Source of the DNA: Lachnospiraceae bacterium OM04-12BH
GTDB lineage: Bacteria > Bacillota > Clostridia > Lachnospirales > Lachnospiraceae
Direction: 5' to 3'
Assembly (NCBI GenBank): GCA_003490145.1
Contig: QULQ01000002.1
Location: forward strand, 65,016-129,015
DNA length: 64,000 nucleotides
Position 1 is the first letter of the stretch. Each line of letters starts with the position of its first letter. Below the pieces are notes generated by a model. That model was not told the DNA's origin. It made no database searches and was given only the letters and a program-made list of their open reading frames with translations. A program made the translations under genes and the position numbers. Shown here piece by piece: positions 47,628-57,530 of the stretch.

Positions 47628-49100
47628 ATGAAAAAACTTTCTCTTAAAGGAAAATTTTCATTCTGTATGTTTGTAGTTATGGCAATCTTTTTTGCAACAG
47701 AGGTGATATTGCTTGGTATGCAGTATTATACCAAAGACAGGCTGGGTGACCTGATTGATAAGAGTAACCGGGTCTATGAACTGAAAACAACGGTCAGTGA
47801 GGTATTGTCGGCATATAAATATTATTCTGTTTCGCAGAAGAAGGATGACAGAGAAGCAGCAAAAGAGGCACTTGAGAGACTACGGTCCGACAGTGCCTCT
47901 TTAAGGCATGTTATTTTTGAAGACAGCTATATCAGAGAAATAGATGATCTTTGCCATATGGCAGACAGCCTGTATGAACAGATCGAACCGGAGATTGCAG
48001 CCACTGTGCACGGTACAAGAGAGGAAAGGCTGCAGGCATATGATGAGGCAGCTTATACTGTGCAGCTGATTGAGAAATATTATGATTATGTATATCCGGC
48101 TATGGAACAGTATTCCAATGAAGCCCAGAATGAGCTGAACAGGGAAATGAAGGTGATTTCGGGGATCTGCATTTTGGCAGTTATTGTATTTTCTCTTGGA
48201 ATCCTCGGAATGGTCCTCTGGTTTTCCAGAGATGTGATCAGTCCCATATCGGCACTGTCCTATAAGGCGGCAACCTACCGCTCAGAAAGAGAAGGTTATC
48301 AGAAGCAAAACAGGGATGAGGTGGGACAGCTGACAGAGCTGTTCGAGGAGATGCTTTCCCGTATTGAGGATCAGATGGGACAGATGGAACTGAATATGAA
48401 GCTTCAGCTTCTGCTGGAGCAGCAGAGGCTGGAGAAGGTGAAAATGGAAAAGCTGCTGCAGGAAAGCGAGATCAAGGCACTTCAGGCGAGGATAAACCCT
48501 CACTTTATGTTTAATACACTGAACAGTATTGCACAGATGGCATATCTGGAGGAAGCACCTTCCACAGAGCAGATGATCGAAGCGGTATCGGATTACTTCC
48601 GGTATAATCTGAAGGATATCCATCATGTGGCTACGGTAGCAGATGAGGTGAAAAACTGCAGGGATTATATCTATATCCAGCAGATCCGTTTTGGCAAAAG
48701 AATCCGGTTTGATCTGCAGTATGATGAAACAGCGGCAGAAGGCAGGATACCGGCACTTACCCTGCAGCCTGTTATAGAGAATGCTATCGTCCATGGACTG
48801 GCGATCCGGGGCGGGGAAATACTCATACGGATCCACAGAAAAGATGGGAAGATAGATATAACCATCCGGGATAACGGAAGCGGCATGGAAGAAGAAAAGC
48901 GGAGACTGATCCAAAGTTATATAGAGGGGACAGACCAGACGGGGATCCATTCTGACAGTATCGGTCTGAAAAATGTAATCGACAGAATGAAGGCATTTTT
49001 TAAAGACGGGTTTGCGATGGAAATTATATCCACACCGGAAGAGGGAACGGAGATCAGAATAAGGATCCCGTATGAGGAGAGCTTATGTATCGGATATTGA
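47628..49100 (+). CDS. sensor histidine kinase, YesM/LytS type
   Basis: This 490-residue membrane kinase has an N-terminal transmembrane segment (FCMFVVMAIFFATEVILLG), an extracellular helical region, a second membrane segment near residue 180, a HAMP-like linker, then a His_kinase domain with phosphoacceptor His 292 in INPHFMFNTL and a HATPase_c domain (IENAIVHG, IRDNGSGMEEEK). The paired response regulator overlaps it by 16 bases. It probably senses the imported compound through the binding protein or directly. Confidence 0.93.
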   Translation: MKKLSLKGKFSFCMFVVMAIFFATEVILLGMQYYTKDRLGDLIDKSNRVYELKTTVSEVLSAYKYYSVSQKKDDREAAKEALERLRSDSASLRHVIFEDSYIREIDDLCHMADSLYEQIEPEIAATVHGTREERLQAYDEAAYTVQLIEKYYDYVYPAMEQYSNEAQNELNREMKVISGICILAVIVFSLGILGMVLWFSRDVISPISALSYKAATYRSEREGYQKQNRDEVGQLTELFEEMLSRIEDQMGQMELNMKLQLLLEQQRLEKVKMEKLLQESEIKALQARINPHFMFNTLNSIAQMAYLEEAPSTEQMIEAVSDYFRYNLKDIHHVATVADEVKNCRDYIYIQQIRFGKRIRFDLQYDETAAEGRIPALTLQPVIENAIVHGLAIRGGEILIRIHRKDGKIDITIRDNGSGMEEEKRRLIQSYIEGTDQTGIHSDSIGLKNVIDRMKAFFKDGFAMEIISTPEEGTEIRIRIPYEESLCIGY

Positions 49101-50197
49101 TTGCTGATGATGAAGAACTGGAGCTTAAGGCAATGCATTTTTTCCTGGAAAGGAATTATCCGGAAGCAGTGCTTCTGCCGGATGCACAGGATGGCACCCA
49201 GGTAGTAGAAACCGTGACAAAGGAAAATCCGGAGCTGCTGATCCTGGATATAGAGATGCCGGGACTGAACGGACTGCAGGCACTTACCATTCTCAGGGAA
49301 CGGGGATATGAGGGACATGTGATCGTCAAAACTGCGTATGGTAAATTTACCTATGCAAAGGATGCGCTGCACCTTCATGTGGATGCCTATCTGTTAAAGC
49401 CTGTCAGGAAAAGTGAATTAAAGGAACAGATGGATGAAGTCCTTTCAAAGATCGAAGCAGAGAGAAAGCAGGATACGGGCAGGGAAAAAAAGGGAGAATT
49501 TACCAGTGGTTTTATTCTCTCCCTGTGCTTTGCCAAAGAAGACAGCCAGTGTCTTTCTGATGCAGGAAAAATAAAAAGATTATCACAGGAAGCAGCAGGA
49601 AAGCTATCTCTTTTCTGTGATTTTACCATTTGTCCGGCAGAAGGAAATGTGCTGCCTATACTGATCTATACCTCATCAGCCATGGATGAAGAGGGATACC
49701 GGAAGCTGTCTGGGGATGTGGAAGAGATGATGAGCCAGATCTGTCGGACAGTATTTGGCATGGCTCCGGAAATGAAGGCAGGATTCCTGATCGCAGATAT
49801 TGAGGAAAGACTTCCAAGGCAGCTCCAGCTGCAGGGACAGGGAGCTGACAAAGCAGGGGAACAGGGCAATGCAGCGAGTGGCAGCCTGCATCTACAGAGA
49901 GCAGTTCAATATATAGGAGAGCATTATATAGAAAATATATCCCTGGAGGATATCGCAGAACATACAAAACTCAGTACCAGCTATCTGAGCCATCTTTTCA
50001 GGCAGGAGCTGCATAAGAATTTCGTGGATTATCTGACGGAGGTGCGAATGGAGCAGGCCAGGCGGCTGATCGATCAGGGGATTGACAATGTCAATGTGCT
50101 GGCAGAAAAGGTGGGATATCAGTACGCATCTTATTTCTGCAGGCAGTTTAAGAAATATACTGGTATGACAGTAGGAGAATATAAGAGAAGAAAATAA
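49085..50197 (+). CDS. AraC-type response regulator, YesN family
   Basis: This is a 370-residue protein. The receiver domain (residues 1-120) carries phosphoacceptor Asp 55 in LILDIEMPGLNG. A middle region of about 130 residues is variable. The C-terminal 100 residues are an AraC double helix-turn-helix (ISLEDIAEHTKLSTSYLSHLFRQ, VNVLAEKVGYQYASYFCRQFKK, TGMTVGEYK). The ATG overlaps the kinase gene by 16 bases and has GAGGAG upstream. It likely activates the promoter at 42.6 kb; that link is inferred from the direct repeats there. Confidence 0.94.
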   Translation: MYRILIADDEELELKAMHFFLERNYPEAVLLPDAQDGTQVVETVTKENPELLILDIEMPGLNGLQALTILRERGYEGHVIVKTAYGKFTYAKDALHLHVDAYLLKPVRKSELKEQMDEVLSKIEAERKQDTGREKKGEFTSGFILSLCFAKEDSQCLSDAGKIKRLSQEAAGKLSLFCDFTICPAEGNVLPILIYTSSAMDEEGYRKLSGDVEEMMSQICRTVFGMAPEMKAGFLIADIEERLPRQLQLQGQGADKAGEQGNAASGSLHLQRAVQYIGEHYIENISLEDIAEHTKLSTSYLSHLFRQELHKNFVDYLTEVRMEQARRLIDQGIDNVNVLAEKVGYQYASYFCRQFKKYTGMTVGEYKRRK

Positions 50198-50266
50198 CAG
50201 ATGCGTTTTCAGAAAAAGATGTTTCTGCGGGGAAAAACGGATTGCAGCATTCTTTTTTGGGGATTT

Positions 50267-50292
50267 TTTCAGTAAAATATGCTATACTGAAA
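50267..50292. promoter_or_regulatory. inverted repeat overlapping the mutS2 -10 region
   Basis: TTTCAGTA (50267-50274) and TACTGAAA (50285-50292) are perfect 8-base arms around 10 bases. The right arm overlaps TATACT (50283-50288), a plausible -10. This would suit a repressor site; a good -35 is not visible. Confidence 0.45.
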
Positions 50293-50326
50293 TCGTTGTA
50301 AACAGGGCAGCGGGAGACAGAAGCAT

Positions 50327-52750
50327 ATGGTAAACAGGAAAGTACTGGAAACATTAGAATATACAAAGGTCAGGGCAAGACTTACAGAAAAGGCCACCTC
50401 CGATCCCGGAAGAAGGCTGTGTGCAGAGCTGGAGCCGATGACAGAGACCGCACAGATCGAAGAAGCGCAGACACAGACGGCAGATGCCCTTACCATGCTT
50501 TTTCAGAAGGGATCCACCTCCTTTGGAGGCAATAAGGACCTGACCATGGCGCTCAGATCCCTAGAGATAGGCAGTACGCTGTCAGCCTCAGAGCTTCTGA
50601 AGGTAGCAGGACAGCTGGAAAACGTAAACAGGATCAAGGCCTATGGAAGAAAGCAGAGAGAAAATACAGAACGGGACGGAGAAGAGAGCGGAGACTTTCA
50701 GGTGAGCTCCCTTGCCGGACATTTTGAAAGACTGGAGCCGCTGACACAGCTTTCGGCAGAGATCGGCAGATGTATTCTGTCAGAGGAAGAGATTGCGGAT
50801 GATGCCAGCGTAAATCTCAAGCATATCCGGAGAAACATTGCTGTGACAGGAGAACGGATCCACAGCCATCTGCTGTCTATGGTAAATGGCTCCTGCCGCA
50901 GTTATCTGCAGGATGCAGTGATCACCATGAGGGATAACAGATACTGTATTCCCGTAAAGGCGGAATACAAGAGTCAGGTGCCTGGTATGGTGCATGACCA
51001 GTCCTCTACGGGTTCCACCTTCTTTATTGAGCCTACAGCAGTGGTAGAGCTGAACAATAAGCTGAAGGAGCTGGCTGCAGCAGAAAAAGAAGAGATCGAA
51101 GTGATCCTGGCAGACTTAAGCAGCCAGGTTGCAGAGCATACAGAAGAGATCCTTGAAAATCAGAAGATCATGACATTCCTTGATTTTACCTTTGCCAAGG
51201 CGGCACTGGCATTGGAGCAGAATGCCACAAGACCGGTGTTTAACAGGGAGCATGCCATTCATATCAGAAAGGGCAGACATCCCCTGCTTCACCCGAAAAA
51301 GGTTGTCCCCATCGATATTTATCTTGGCAGGGACTTTGACCAGCTGATCATTACAGGACCAAATACAGGCGGAAAAACGGTATCTCTGAAGACCGTTGGA
51401 CTGTTTACGCTGATGGGACAGGCAGGACTGCATATCCCGGCACTGGATCGTTCGGAGCTTTCGGTTTTTCAGGATGTGTTTGCGGATATCGGGGATGAAC
51501 AGAGTATTGAGCAGAGTCTCAGTACCTTTTCCTCCCATATGACAAGGATCGTATCCATTCTGAAGCATGCCGATCAGGATTCCCTGTGTCTGTTCGATGA
51601 GCTCTGCGCAGGAACAGATCCGACAGAGGGTGCTGCTCTTGCGATCGCTATTCTGGAAAGACTTCATAATCGGAAGATCAGAACTATGGCAACGACCCAT
51701 TACAGCGAACTGAAGGTCTATGCCCTGACCACGCCGGAGGTGGAAAATGCCTGCTGTGAGTTCAACGTGGAGACACTTTCACCGACCTACCGGCTGCTGA
51801 TCGGTATTCCCGGTAAGAGTAATGCCTTTGCCATTTCCAGAAAGCTGGGACTTTCCGACGAGATCATTGAAGAAGCAGGAAAGCAGCTCAGCAGTGATGA
51901 CAGAAGCTTTGAGGATCTGCTGGCAGATCTGGAGCAGAGCAGGGTGACTATAGAGAGAGAACGTCTTGAGATCGCTTCCTACAAGGAGGAGATCGGGACA
52001 CTGAAGAAGCGTCTGCAGGAAAAGAATGAAAAGATCGACAGTGCCAGAGACAGGATCCTCAGGGAGGCCAACGAAGAGGCAAGGGATATTCTGCAGAATG
52101 CCAAGGACGTGGCAGATGAAACAATCCGGGTATTCCAGAAGGCAGGACCGGGTGCATCCTTAAAGGATCTTGAAAAATCCAGGGAAAAGATCCGAGGAAA
52201 GATCAATGAGAAAAACGACAAGCTTGTCATAAAGAGCCAACCAAAGGAAAAATCCGGCAGGCTGACGGCTGACAAGATCAAAAAGGGAGATACGGTAAAG
52301 ATCCTGTCCATGGGAATGACAGGAACGGTTACATCGCTACCCGATCATAAAGGAAATGTATTTGTACAGTGCGGTGTGATCCGCTCCCAGGTCAATATTA
52401 ACGATCTTGTGTATGCAAAGGAAAAAGAAGCAGAAGAAAGGAAGCCGTTGCTGCAGCGCACCCGTACTGGTACAAGCGGTATCAAGATGTCCAAGTCCTT
52501 AAGTGTTTCCGGCGAGATCAATCTCCTTGGAAAAACCGTGGATGAGGCACTGCCGGAGCTTGACAAATATCTGGATGATGCCTATCTGGCACATCTGCCC
52601 TCTGTAAGGGTAGTGCATGGCAAGGGAACCGGTGCTCTCCGGAATGCCGTACAAAACCATTTAAAGAGAGTCAAATATGTGAAGAGCTACCGGTTGGGAG
52701 AATACGGAGAAGGTGACGCAGGTGTCACAATTGTTACATTTAAGGATTAA
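50327..52750 (+). CDS. mutS2: MutS2 (endonuclease/ATPase with Smr domain)
   Basis: This 807-residue MutS2 has an N-terminal core, an ATPase with Walker A GPNTGGKT (344-351), Walker B-type LFDELCAGTDPTEGAAL and MATTHYSELK, a long charged coiled coil (residues 530-640), a KOW-like segment, and an Smr domain at the C-terminus with VVHGKGTG (His 764). MutS2 suppresses recombination or, in Firmicutes, acts on collided ribosomes; it is not a mismatch-repair MutS. It starts an operon with a two-component pair and trmL. Confidence 0.97.
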   Translation: MVNRKVLETLEYTKVRARLTEKATSDPGRRLCAELEPMTETAQIEEAQTQTADALTMLFQKGSTSFGGNKDLTMALRSLEIGSTLSASELLKVAGQLENVNRIKAYGRKQRENTERDGEESGDFQVSSLAGHFERLEPLTQLSAEIGRCILSEEEIADDASVNLKHIRRNIAVTGERIHSHLLSMVNGSCRSYLQDAVITMRDNRYCIPVKAEYKSQVPGMVHDQSSTGSTFFIEPTAVVELNNKLKELAAAEKEEIEVILADLSSQVAEHTEEILENQKIMTFLDFTFAKAALALEQNATRPVFNREHAIHIRKGRHPLLHPKKVVPIDIYLGRDFDQLIITGPNTGGKTVSLKTVGLFTLMGQAGLHIPALDRSELSVFQDVFADIGDEQSIEQSLSTFSSHMTRIVSILKHADQDSLCLFDELCAGTDPTEGAALAIAILERLHNRKIRTMATTHYSELKVYALTTPEVENACCEFNVETLSPTYRLLIGIPGKSNAFAISRKLGLSDEIIEEAGKQLSSDDRSFEDLLADLEQSRVTIERERLEIASYKEEIGTLKKRLQEKNEKIDSARDRILREANEEARDILQNAKDVADETIRVFQKAGPGASLKDLEKSREKIRGKINEKNDKLVIKSQPKEKSGRLTADKIKKGDTVKILSMGMTGTVTSLPDHKGNVFVQCGVIRSQVNINDLVYAKEKEAEERKPLLQRTRTGTSGIKMSKSLSVSGEINLLGKTVDEALPELDKYLDDAYLAHLPSVRVVHGKGTGALRNAVQNHLKRVKYVKSYRLGEYGEGDAGVTIVTFKD

Positions 52751-52764
52751 ACAGGGAGGATGCT

Positions 52765-53463
52765 ATGGCAGGAAAACAGAAAATTCTCATCGTTGATGAT
52801 GACAGTAATATAGCAGAGCTGATTTCATTATATCTGACAAAGGAGTGCTTTGACACCATGATCGCACCGGATGGAGAAACAGCACTGATGCTGGCGGATT
52901 CCTTTGGGCCGAATCTGATCCTTCTGGATCTGATGCTGCCGGGAATTGACGGATATCAGGTATGCCGGGAGATCCGTGCCAAGTCTTCGGTACCTATTAT
53001 CATGCTCTCTGCCAAGGGAGAGATCTTTGACAAGGTGCTGGGTCTTGAGCTTGGTGCAGACGACTATATGGAAAAGCCCTTTGATTCCAAGGAACTGGTA
53101 GCTAGGGTAAAGGCAGTCCTCAGGCGTTACAAGCCGGTGGTGGCTGCGCCTGCAGAGCCGGATGTAAAATGTGTGGAATACCCGGATCTTGTGATCAACC
53201 AGACCAATTATTCTGTCCTTTATATGGGAAAAACGGTGGAAATGCCGCCCAAGGAGCTGGAGCTTTTGTACTTCCTTGCGTCCTCTCCCAATCATGTGTT
53301 TACCAGAGAGCAGCTTCTGGATCAGATCTGGGGATATGAATATATCGGAGATACCAGAACGGTGGATGTCCATATCAAGAGACTGAGAGAAAAAATCAAT
53401 GACCATGCACACTGGAGGATTGCAACGATCTGGGGCATCGGCTATAAATTTGAGGTAAGATAA
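52765..53463 (+). CDS. OmpR/PhoB-family response regulator
   Basis: This 232-residue regulator has a receiver domain with acidic pocket IVDDDSN, phosphoacceptor Asp 55 in LILLDLMLPG and a conserved Lys in EKPFDSKEL. The C-terminal winged helix-turn-helix ends in TVDVHIKRLREKIND and WGIGYKFEVR. It begins 14 bases after mutS2 and overlaps the kinase gene at TAATG, so the pair should be translated together. Targets are unknown. Confidence 0.96.
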   Translation: MAGKQKILIVDDDSNIAELISLYLTKECFDTMIAPDGETALMLADSFGPNLILLDLMLPGIDGYQVCREIRAKSSVPIIMLSAKGEIFDKVLGLELGADDYMEKPFDSKELVARVKAVLRRYKPVVAAPAEPDVKCVEYPDLVINQTNYSVLYMGKTVEMPPKELELLYFLASSPNHVFTREQLLDQIWGYEYIGDTRTVDVHIKRLREKINDHAHWRIATIWGIGYKFEVR

Positions 53464-54890
53464 TGCGAAAGACGCTGTATTTAAAATTTCTGCTGGCCTA
53501 TCTGATCTTTGGCTTTTTCGGATTTATGGTCGTAGCGACTTTTGTAAATAATATGACGATGGAGCATCTGAAGCGGGAGAAGGCAGATGCCCTGTATAAA
53601 GAAGCAACGCTGATCGCCAATACCTATGCCTCTGATCTGTACAACAATACTACATCCCTGGACACAGTGAAAAAGCAGATCGATGCTCTGGATACGTATC
53701 TGGGAGCAAGGCTTTGGATCATCAATCCATCAGGACGTATGGTTCTGGATTCACGTACACCGGTAGATGTGGAAAACGAGACTGTGATCACTGGGTTTGA
53801 TCCGACGGTGACAGGCTCCAGCTACTATACAGTAGGGAACTTTTTTGACAGCTTTACAGAGGAACAGCTCAGCGTATTCGCACCGATTACTTCGGCCTAC
53901 AAGGTAAGGGGCTATGTGGTGATCCATTATCCCATGCAGAATATCGCAGCATCCTGTAACAGCCTTTTGAACATTTCCTATCTGATGCTGGTGATCCTGT
54001 TCCTGCTGTCCCTGATCATCCTGATCTTCTTTACAGAAATGGTGTATCTGCCGCTTCGTAAGATCACAGAAGCAACAGAGCAGTATGCGGCAGGAAACAT
54101 GCACTATGAGTTTCAGGTTGACAGTGAAGATGAGATGGGTTATCTGGCAGCCTCACTGAATTATATGGCCAGTGAGATCGCCAGAAGCGAGGACAACCAG
54201 AAAAAGTTTGTGGCAAATGTTTCCCACGATTTCCGGTCACCCCTGACTTCCATCAAGGGCTATCTGGAGGCCATGCTGGATGGAACGATCCCGGCAGAAC
54301 TTCATGAGAAGTACCTGAGGATCGTCCTGAATGAGACAGAAAGACTGACCAAGCTGACGGGAAGTCTCCTGACACTGAATAACCTGAATACAAAGGGTAT
54401 GATGCTGAACCGGAGTCTGTTTGATATCAATCAGGTGATCCGGAATACGGCAGCATCCTTTGAAGGTACCTGTAAGCAGAAGACCATAGCGATTGAACTG
54501 ACGCTGACAGGGGATCAGCTGTTTGTCAATGGGGATGTTGATAAGATCCAGCAGGTGTTATATAATCTGCTGGACAATGCGATCAAATTCAGCCATCAGG
54601 ATTCAGTCATTAAAATAGAGACCACAGAAAGGAAGAACAAGATCTTTGTTTCGATAAAGGACAGTGGTATCGGGATCCCCAAGGATGACCTGAAAATGAT
54701 CTTTGACCGTTTCTACAAGTCAGATCTGTCAAGGGGCAAGGATAAGAAGGGAACCGGACTTGGGCTTTCTATCGTAAAGGAGATCATCAGTGCCCACGGT
54801 GAGCATATTAATGTGATCAGCACGGAGGGGGTTGGCTCTGAATTCATTTTTTCTCTGCCGGTCGCAGAGAATGGAGAGGAAGAATTATAA
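53463..54890 (+). CDS. membrane sensor histidine kinase (HisKA type)
   Basis: This 475-residue kinase has two membrane segments (residues about 8-28 and 170-190) bracketing an extracellular sensor domain of about 140 residues, then HAMP, a HisKA domain with His 255 in NVSHDFRSPLTSIKGY, and HATPase_c (DNAIKFSH, DSGIGIPKDDLKMIFDRFYKSD, GTGLGLSIVKEI). It overlaps the regulator upstream and trmL downstream by one base each (TAATG). The signal is unknown. Confidence 0.95.
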   Translation: MRKTLYLKFLLAYLIFGFFGFMVVATFVNNMTMEHLKREKADALYKEATLIANTYASDLYNNTTSLDTVKKQIDALDTYLGARLWIINPSGRMVLDSRTPVDVENETVITGFDPTVTGSSYYTVGNFFDSFTEEQLSVFAPITSAYKVRGYVVIHYPMQNIAASCNSLLNISYLMLVILFLLSLIILIFFTEMVYLPLRKITEATEQYAAGNMHYEFQVDSEDEMGYLAASLNYMASEIARSEDNQKKFVANVSHDFRSPLTSIKGYLEAMLDGTIPAELHEKYLRIVLNETERLTKLTGSLLTLNNLNTKGMMLNRSLFDINQVIRNTAASFEGTCKQKTIAIELTLTGDQLFVNGDVDKIQQVLYNLLDNAIKFSHQDSVIKIETTERKNKIFVSIKDSGIGIPKDDLKMIFDRFYKSDLSRGKDKKGTGLGLSIVKEIISAHGEHINVISTEGVGSEFIFSLPVAENGEEEL

Positions 54891-55390
54891 TGCACATCAT
54901 TTTACATCAGCCGGAGATCCCGGCAAATACGGGAAACATAGGAAGAACCTGTGTTGCTACGGGAACAGATCTGCACCTGATCGAGCCGCTTGGCTTCCGG
55001 CTGACAGAGAAGGAAATCAAACGTGCCGGTATGGATTACTGGGAGCATCTGAATGTGACCCGTTATATGAACTTTGAAGAGTTTCAGAGTCTGCATCCGG
55101 GAGCCAGGATCTGGATGGCAACGACCAAGGCAAAGCATGTTTATTCGGATGTGTCCTTTGCCCCGGATGATTATATCATGTTTGGAAAAGAGAGCGCAGG
55201 GATTCCAGAGGAGATCCTTGTAGCGCATGAGGAAACCTGTATCCGTATACCGATGGAGCCGGCGATCCGCTCCTTAAATCTGTCCAACTCTGTGGCGATC
55301 GTTCTCTATGAAGCACTGCGGCAGCAGCAATTTGCAAGCATGCAGCTTACCGGGGAGCTGCATAGACTGAGCTGGAAAACAGAGGAATAA
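54890..55390 (+). CDS. trmL: tRNA (cytidine(34)-2'-O)-methyltransferase TrmL
   Basis: This 166-residue SPOUT methyltransferase has the knot motifs HQPEIPANTGNIGRTC, FGKESAGIPEEILVAH and RSLNLSNSVAIVLYEALRQQ. It methylates the wobble base of tRNA-Leu isoacceptors. It is translationally coupled to the histidine kinase (TAATG) and closes the mutS2 operon at a perfect terminator. Confidence 0.96.
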   Translation: MHIILHQPEIPANTGNIGRTCVATGTDLHLIEPLGFRLTEKEIKRAGMDYWEHLNVTRYMNFEEFQSLHPGARIWMATTKAKHVYSDVSFAPDDYIMFGKESAGIPEEILVAHEETCIRIPMEPAIRSLNLSNSVAIVLYEALRQQQFASMQLTGELHRLSWKTEE

Positions 55391-55411
55391 AATAAAGAAA
55401 ACAGAGCAGAA

Positions 55412-55440
55412 AACGCAGGCATTATTTAAATGCCTGCGTT
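55412..55440 (+). terminator. bidirectional intrinsic terminator shared with the MCP gene end
   Basis: AACGCAGGCATT and AATGCCTGCGTT form a perfect 12-bp stem with a 5-base loop. A T-run follows on the plus strand and an A-run precedes it, so it serves both directions. The 3' arm also encodes the last codons and stop of the opposing chemoreceptor. Confidence 0.93.
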
Positions 55441-57530
55441 CCTTTTTTGAGCTGTGCTTCAACGAAATCCTTAATATATGAGTTATCCTCCGGCATCTGA
55501 CAGCCTACGATATAAACTCCGTTGTTATTGGAGCAGCGGATGATGTGCCCCTCCAGTGTGGAATGGGAGGGAAGAGCGAAATTTTCGATCGTGACAGAGA
55601 TATCAGTACCCTTGCCTTCTGCAAAGACCGGTTCCTTGGAAAGGAAGGCAAAGCCATTTGCACTGATATTATTCAGTCTGGCATGATACTGCAGACCGGT
55701 TTCCTTAATGGTTACGGTACAATAATTGGAAATGTCAATTCTTGGGTATTTCCGGCGGTTCAGGATCTGGGGTCTTGAACCTAAGTGGACCTGATAATCA
55801 GCGGAAGCGCTGTCCTTTTGTAGCTGTGCATCTTCCCAGCAGTAAATGATATTGCCAACAGTGATCTGCAGCCTGCAGGAAACAGGCTTGGAGATAGCGG
55901 GCTTCTTCTCCAGGGAGATAAGAATACCGTTCGCTGCCTGCTTTACAAATTCTCCGTGATATTCGCAAGGCTTTCCGTCCATAAGAGCCTGGATACTTAC
56001 TTTCATGCCGGGCCCAACATCGGAAATTCCCATGAAGCCACCAATACCGAGTTCACACATAAGAGCCTGGATAACGTCTTCAATCTGGTTGATATTGCTT
56101 GCACTCTCATCATATTTGCTGAGCATCTGCTCACTGATCTCACTGGAACTGCGGATATTGTCCGTTATTGTTTTCACAATGGAGGATACCTGTTCCATAT
56201 TGTCTACCAGCTGGAGATTTGAATTTTCAACCTCCTTCATGGAGGAATCGATCGTCTTTATATGCTCGCCGATCTGGGTGGAATCCCTGGTGATCATACT
56301 TACATTCTGGCCGGTCAGCGTTACCTTTTCAAGGGTCAGCTGGATCAGTCTGATGGTTTCCTCCATAGAATCCGTCATTTTATTGGAAATATCATCCAGA
56401 CGGATCAGCGCATCACGGATCTGGGCAGAGGAATCCTTGGTTTCTGTACTGAGCGTCCGAATCTGATCTGCGACAACAGCGAATCCTTTTCCTGCTTCGC
56501 CTGCTCTTGCAGCCTCAATAGAAGCATTCAGGGCAAGAAGGTTTGTCTGGCTGGAAATATTGTCGATCTTTCCGGTTTCCTGCTTCACAGTTGAAAACTC
56601 TTCTTTAAAGCTCTGTAGGATCTGTTCTACCTTTGAAGAAAGCTCTGCCATGGTTCCAGCAGTTTTTACGAGTCCGTCAAGATCTGTGGAGCTGGTAAGT
56701 GCGTGCTTTTCGGATTCTGTCGTAAGTGCTACCATTTCCTCGATCATATCAGTGACATGCTGTACCTGGGTACTGATGCCGGAGGTCATGCTCTTTGAAG
56801 ATTCTGTGCGATCCTTTAACATGTTGTTATTCTGTGTCAGTTCATTCATGCCAAGCATGACTACATCAGATCCGTGCTTGTTTTCGGCGGCCAGCTCCCT
56901 GACAACGGTTATGCCATCCATAACAGCATTGCTGGAGGTTTTGACCTTCTCTACTGTTGTGATGACACGCTGCAGATCGGCTTTGATGCTGTCTGTCAGT
57001 GCACCGTCAGATTCGTTCAGATGACGGATGGACATAATGTAGCAGATATAGCATAAAAGGATACAGGATACCTGCAGCTGATAATTTTTCATATCGGATG
57101 CGGAAGTGCAGCCAAGGACAGCTGCCCGGTATACTGCACTCAGGATGACACTGAAGGAATTGGCTATGCCGCAGCCAACCATAAAGCGTTTATTCTTATA
57201 CAGTACAAGCAGGCTGGTTACGGGAAGGATATAAGTGAAGGCAATGGGAGAAGCCGTCGTACAGAGAACGAAGGTATAGAAGATCCCATAGCCGATCACG
57301 AGATCCAGCCGGTAAAGATCGGAGGCCTTCCCCTTGACCTTCAGGATAATATCGCCGACAAAGAAGGGAACCCAGCAAAGGATCAGAAAGATCACATACT
57401 GGTTCATAGGGTACAGGTGTCCTGCTGCATCTGAGCCGTAATTGGCAGAAAGCAGGAGGGCAAAGACGAGCCAGATACGTCTGGCCTTTTTGTTGGCTTT
57501 CTCTTTAAAGAGGTTTTCATCGTAGTTCAT
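55422..57530 (-). CDS. chemoreceptor (MCP) with C-terminal PilZ domain
   Basis: This is a 702-residue minus-strand protein. Residues 1-180 hold about five to six hydrophobic segments with no large extracellular sensor domain. Residues about 200-500 are an MCP signalling coiled coil, with the hairpin tip [36 protein letters not shown] conserved for CheA/CheW contact. A PilZ domain follows near residues 590-695: RRKYPR at 592-597 and [12 protein letters not shown] downstream, the cyclic-di-GMP-binding pattern. It thus links membrane or c-di-GMP state to chemotaxis output (inference). It overlaps the upstream esterase by 4 bases (ATGA). Confidence 0.93.
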   Translation of the reverse strand: MNYDENLFKEKANKKARRIWLVFALLLSANYGSDAAGHLYPMNQYVIFLILCWVPFFVGDIILKVKGKASDLYRLDLVIGYGIFYTFVLCTTASPIAFTYILPVTSLLVLYKNKRFMVGCGIANSFSVILSAVYRAAVLGCTSASDMKNYQLQVSCILLCYICYIMSIRHLNESDGALTDSIKADLQRVITTVEKVKTSSNAVMDGITVVRELAAENKHGSDVVMLGMNELTQNNNMLKDRTESSKSMTSGISTQVQHVTDMIEEMVALTTESEKHALTSSTDLDGLVKTAGTMAELSSKVEQILQSFKEEFSTVKQETGKIDNISSQTNLLALNASIEAARAGEAGKGFAVVADQIRTLSTETKDSSAQIRDALIRLDDISNKMTDSMEETIRLIQLTLEKVTLTGQNVSMITRDSTQIGEHIKTIDSSMKEVENSNLQLVDNMEQVSSIVKTITDNIRSSSEISEQMLSKYDESASNINQIEDVIQALMCELGIGGFMGISDVGPGMKVSIQALMDGKPCEYHGEFVKQAANGILISLEKKPAISKPVSCRLQITVGNIIYCWEDAQLQKDSASADYQVHLGSRPQILNRRKYPRIDISNYCTVTIKETGLQYHARLNNISANGFAFLSKEPVFAEGKGTDISVTIENFALPSHSTLEGHIIRCSNNNGVYIVGCQMPEDNSYIKDFVEAQLKKGTQAFK

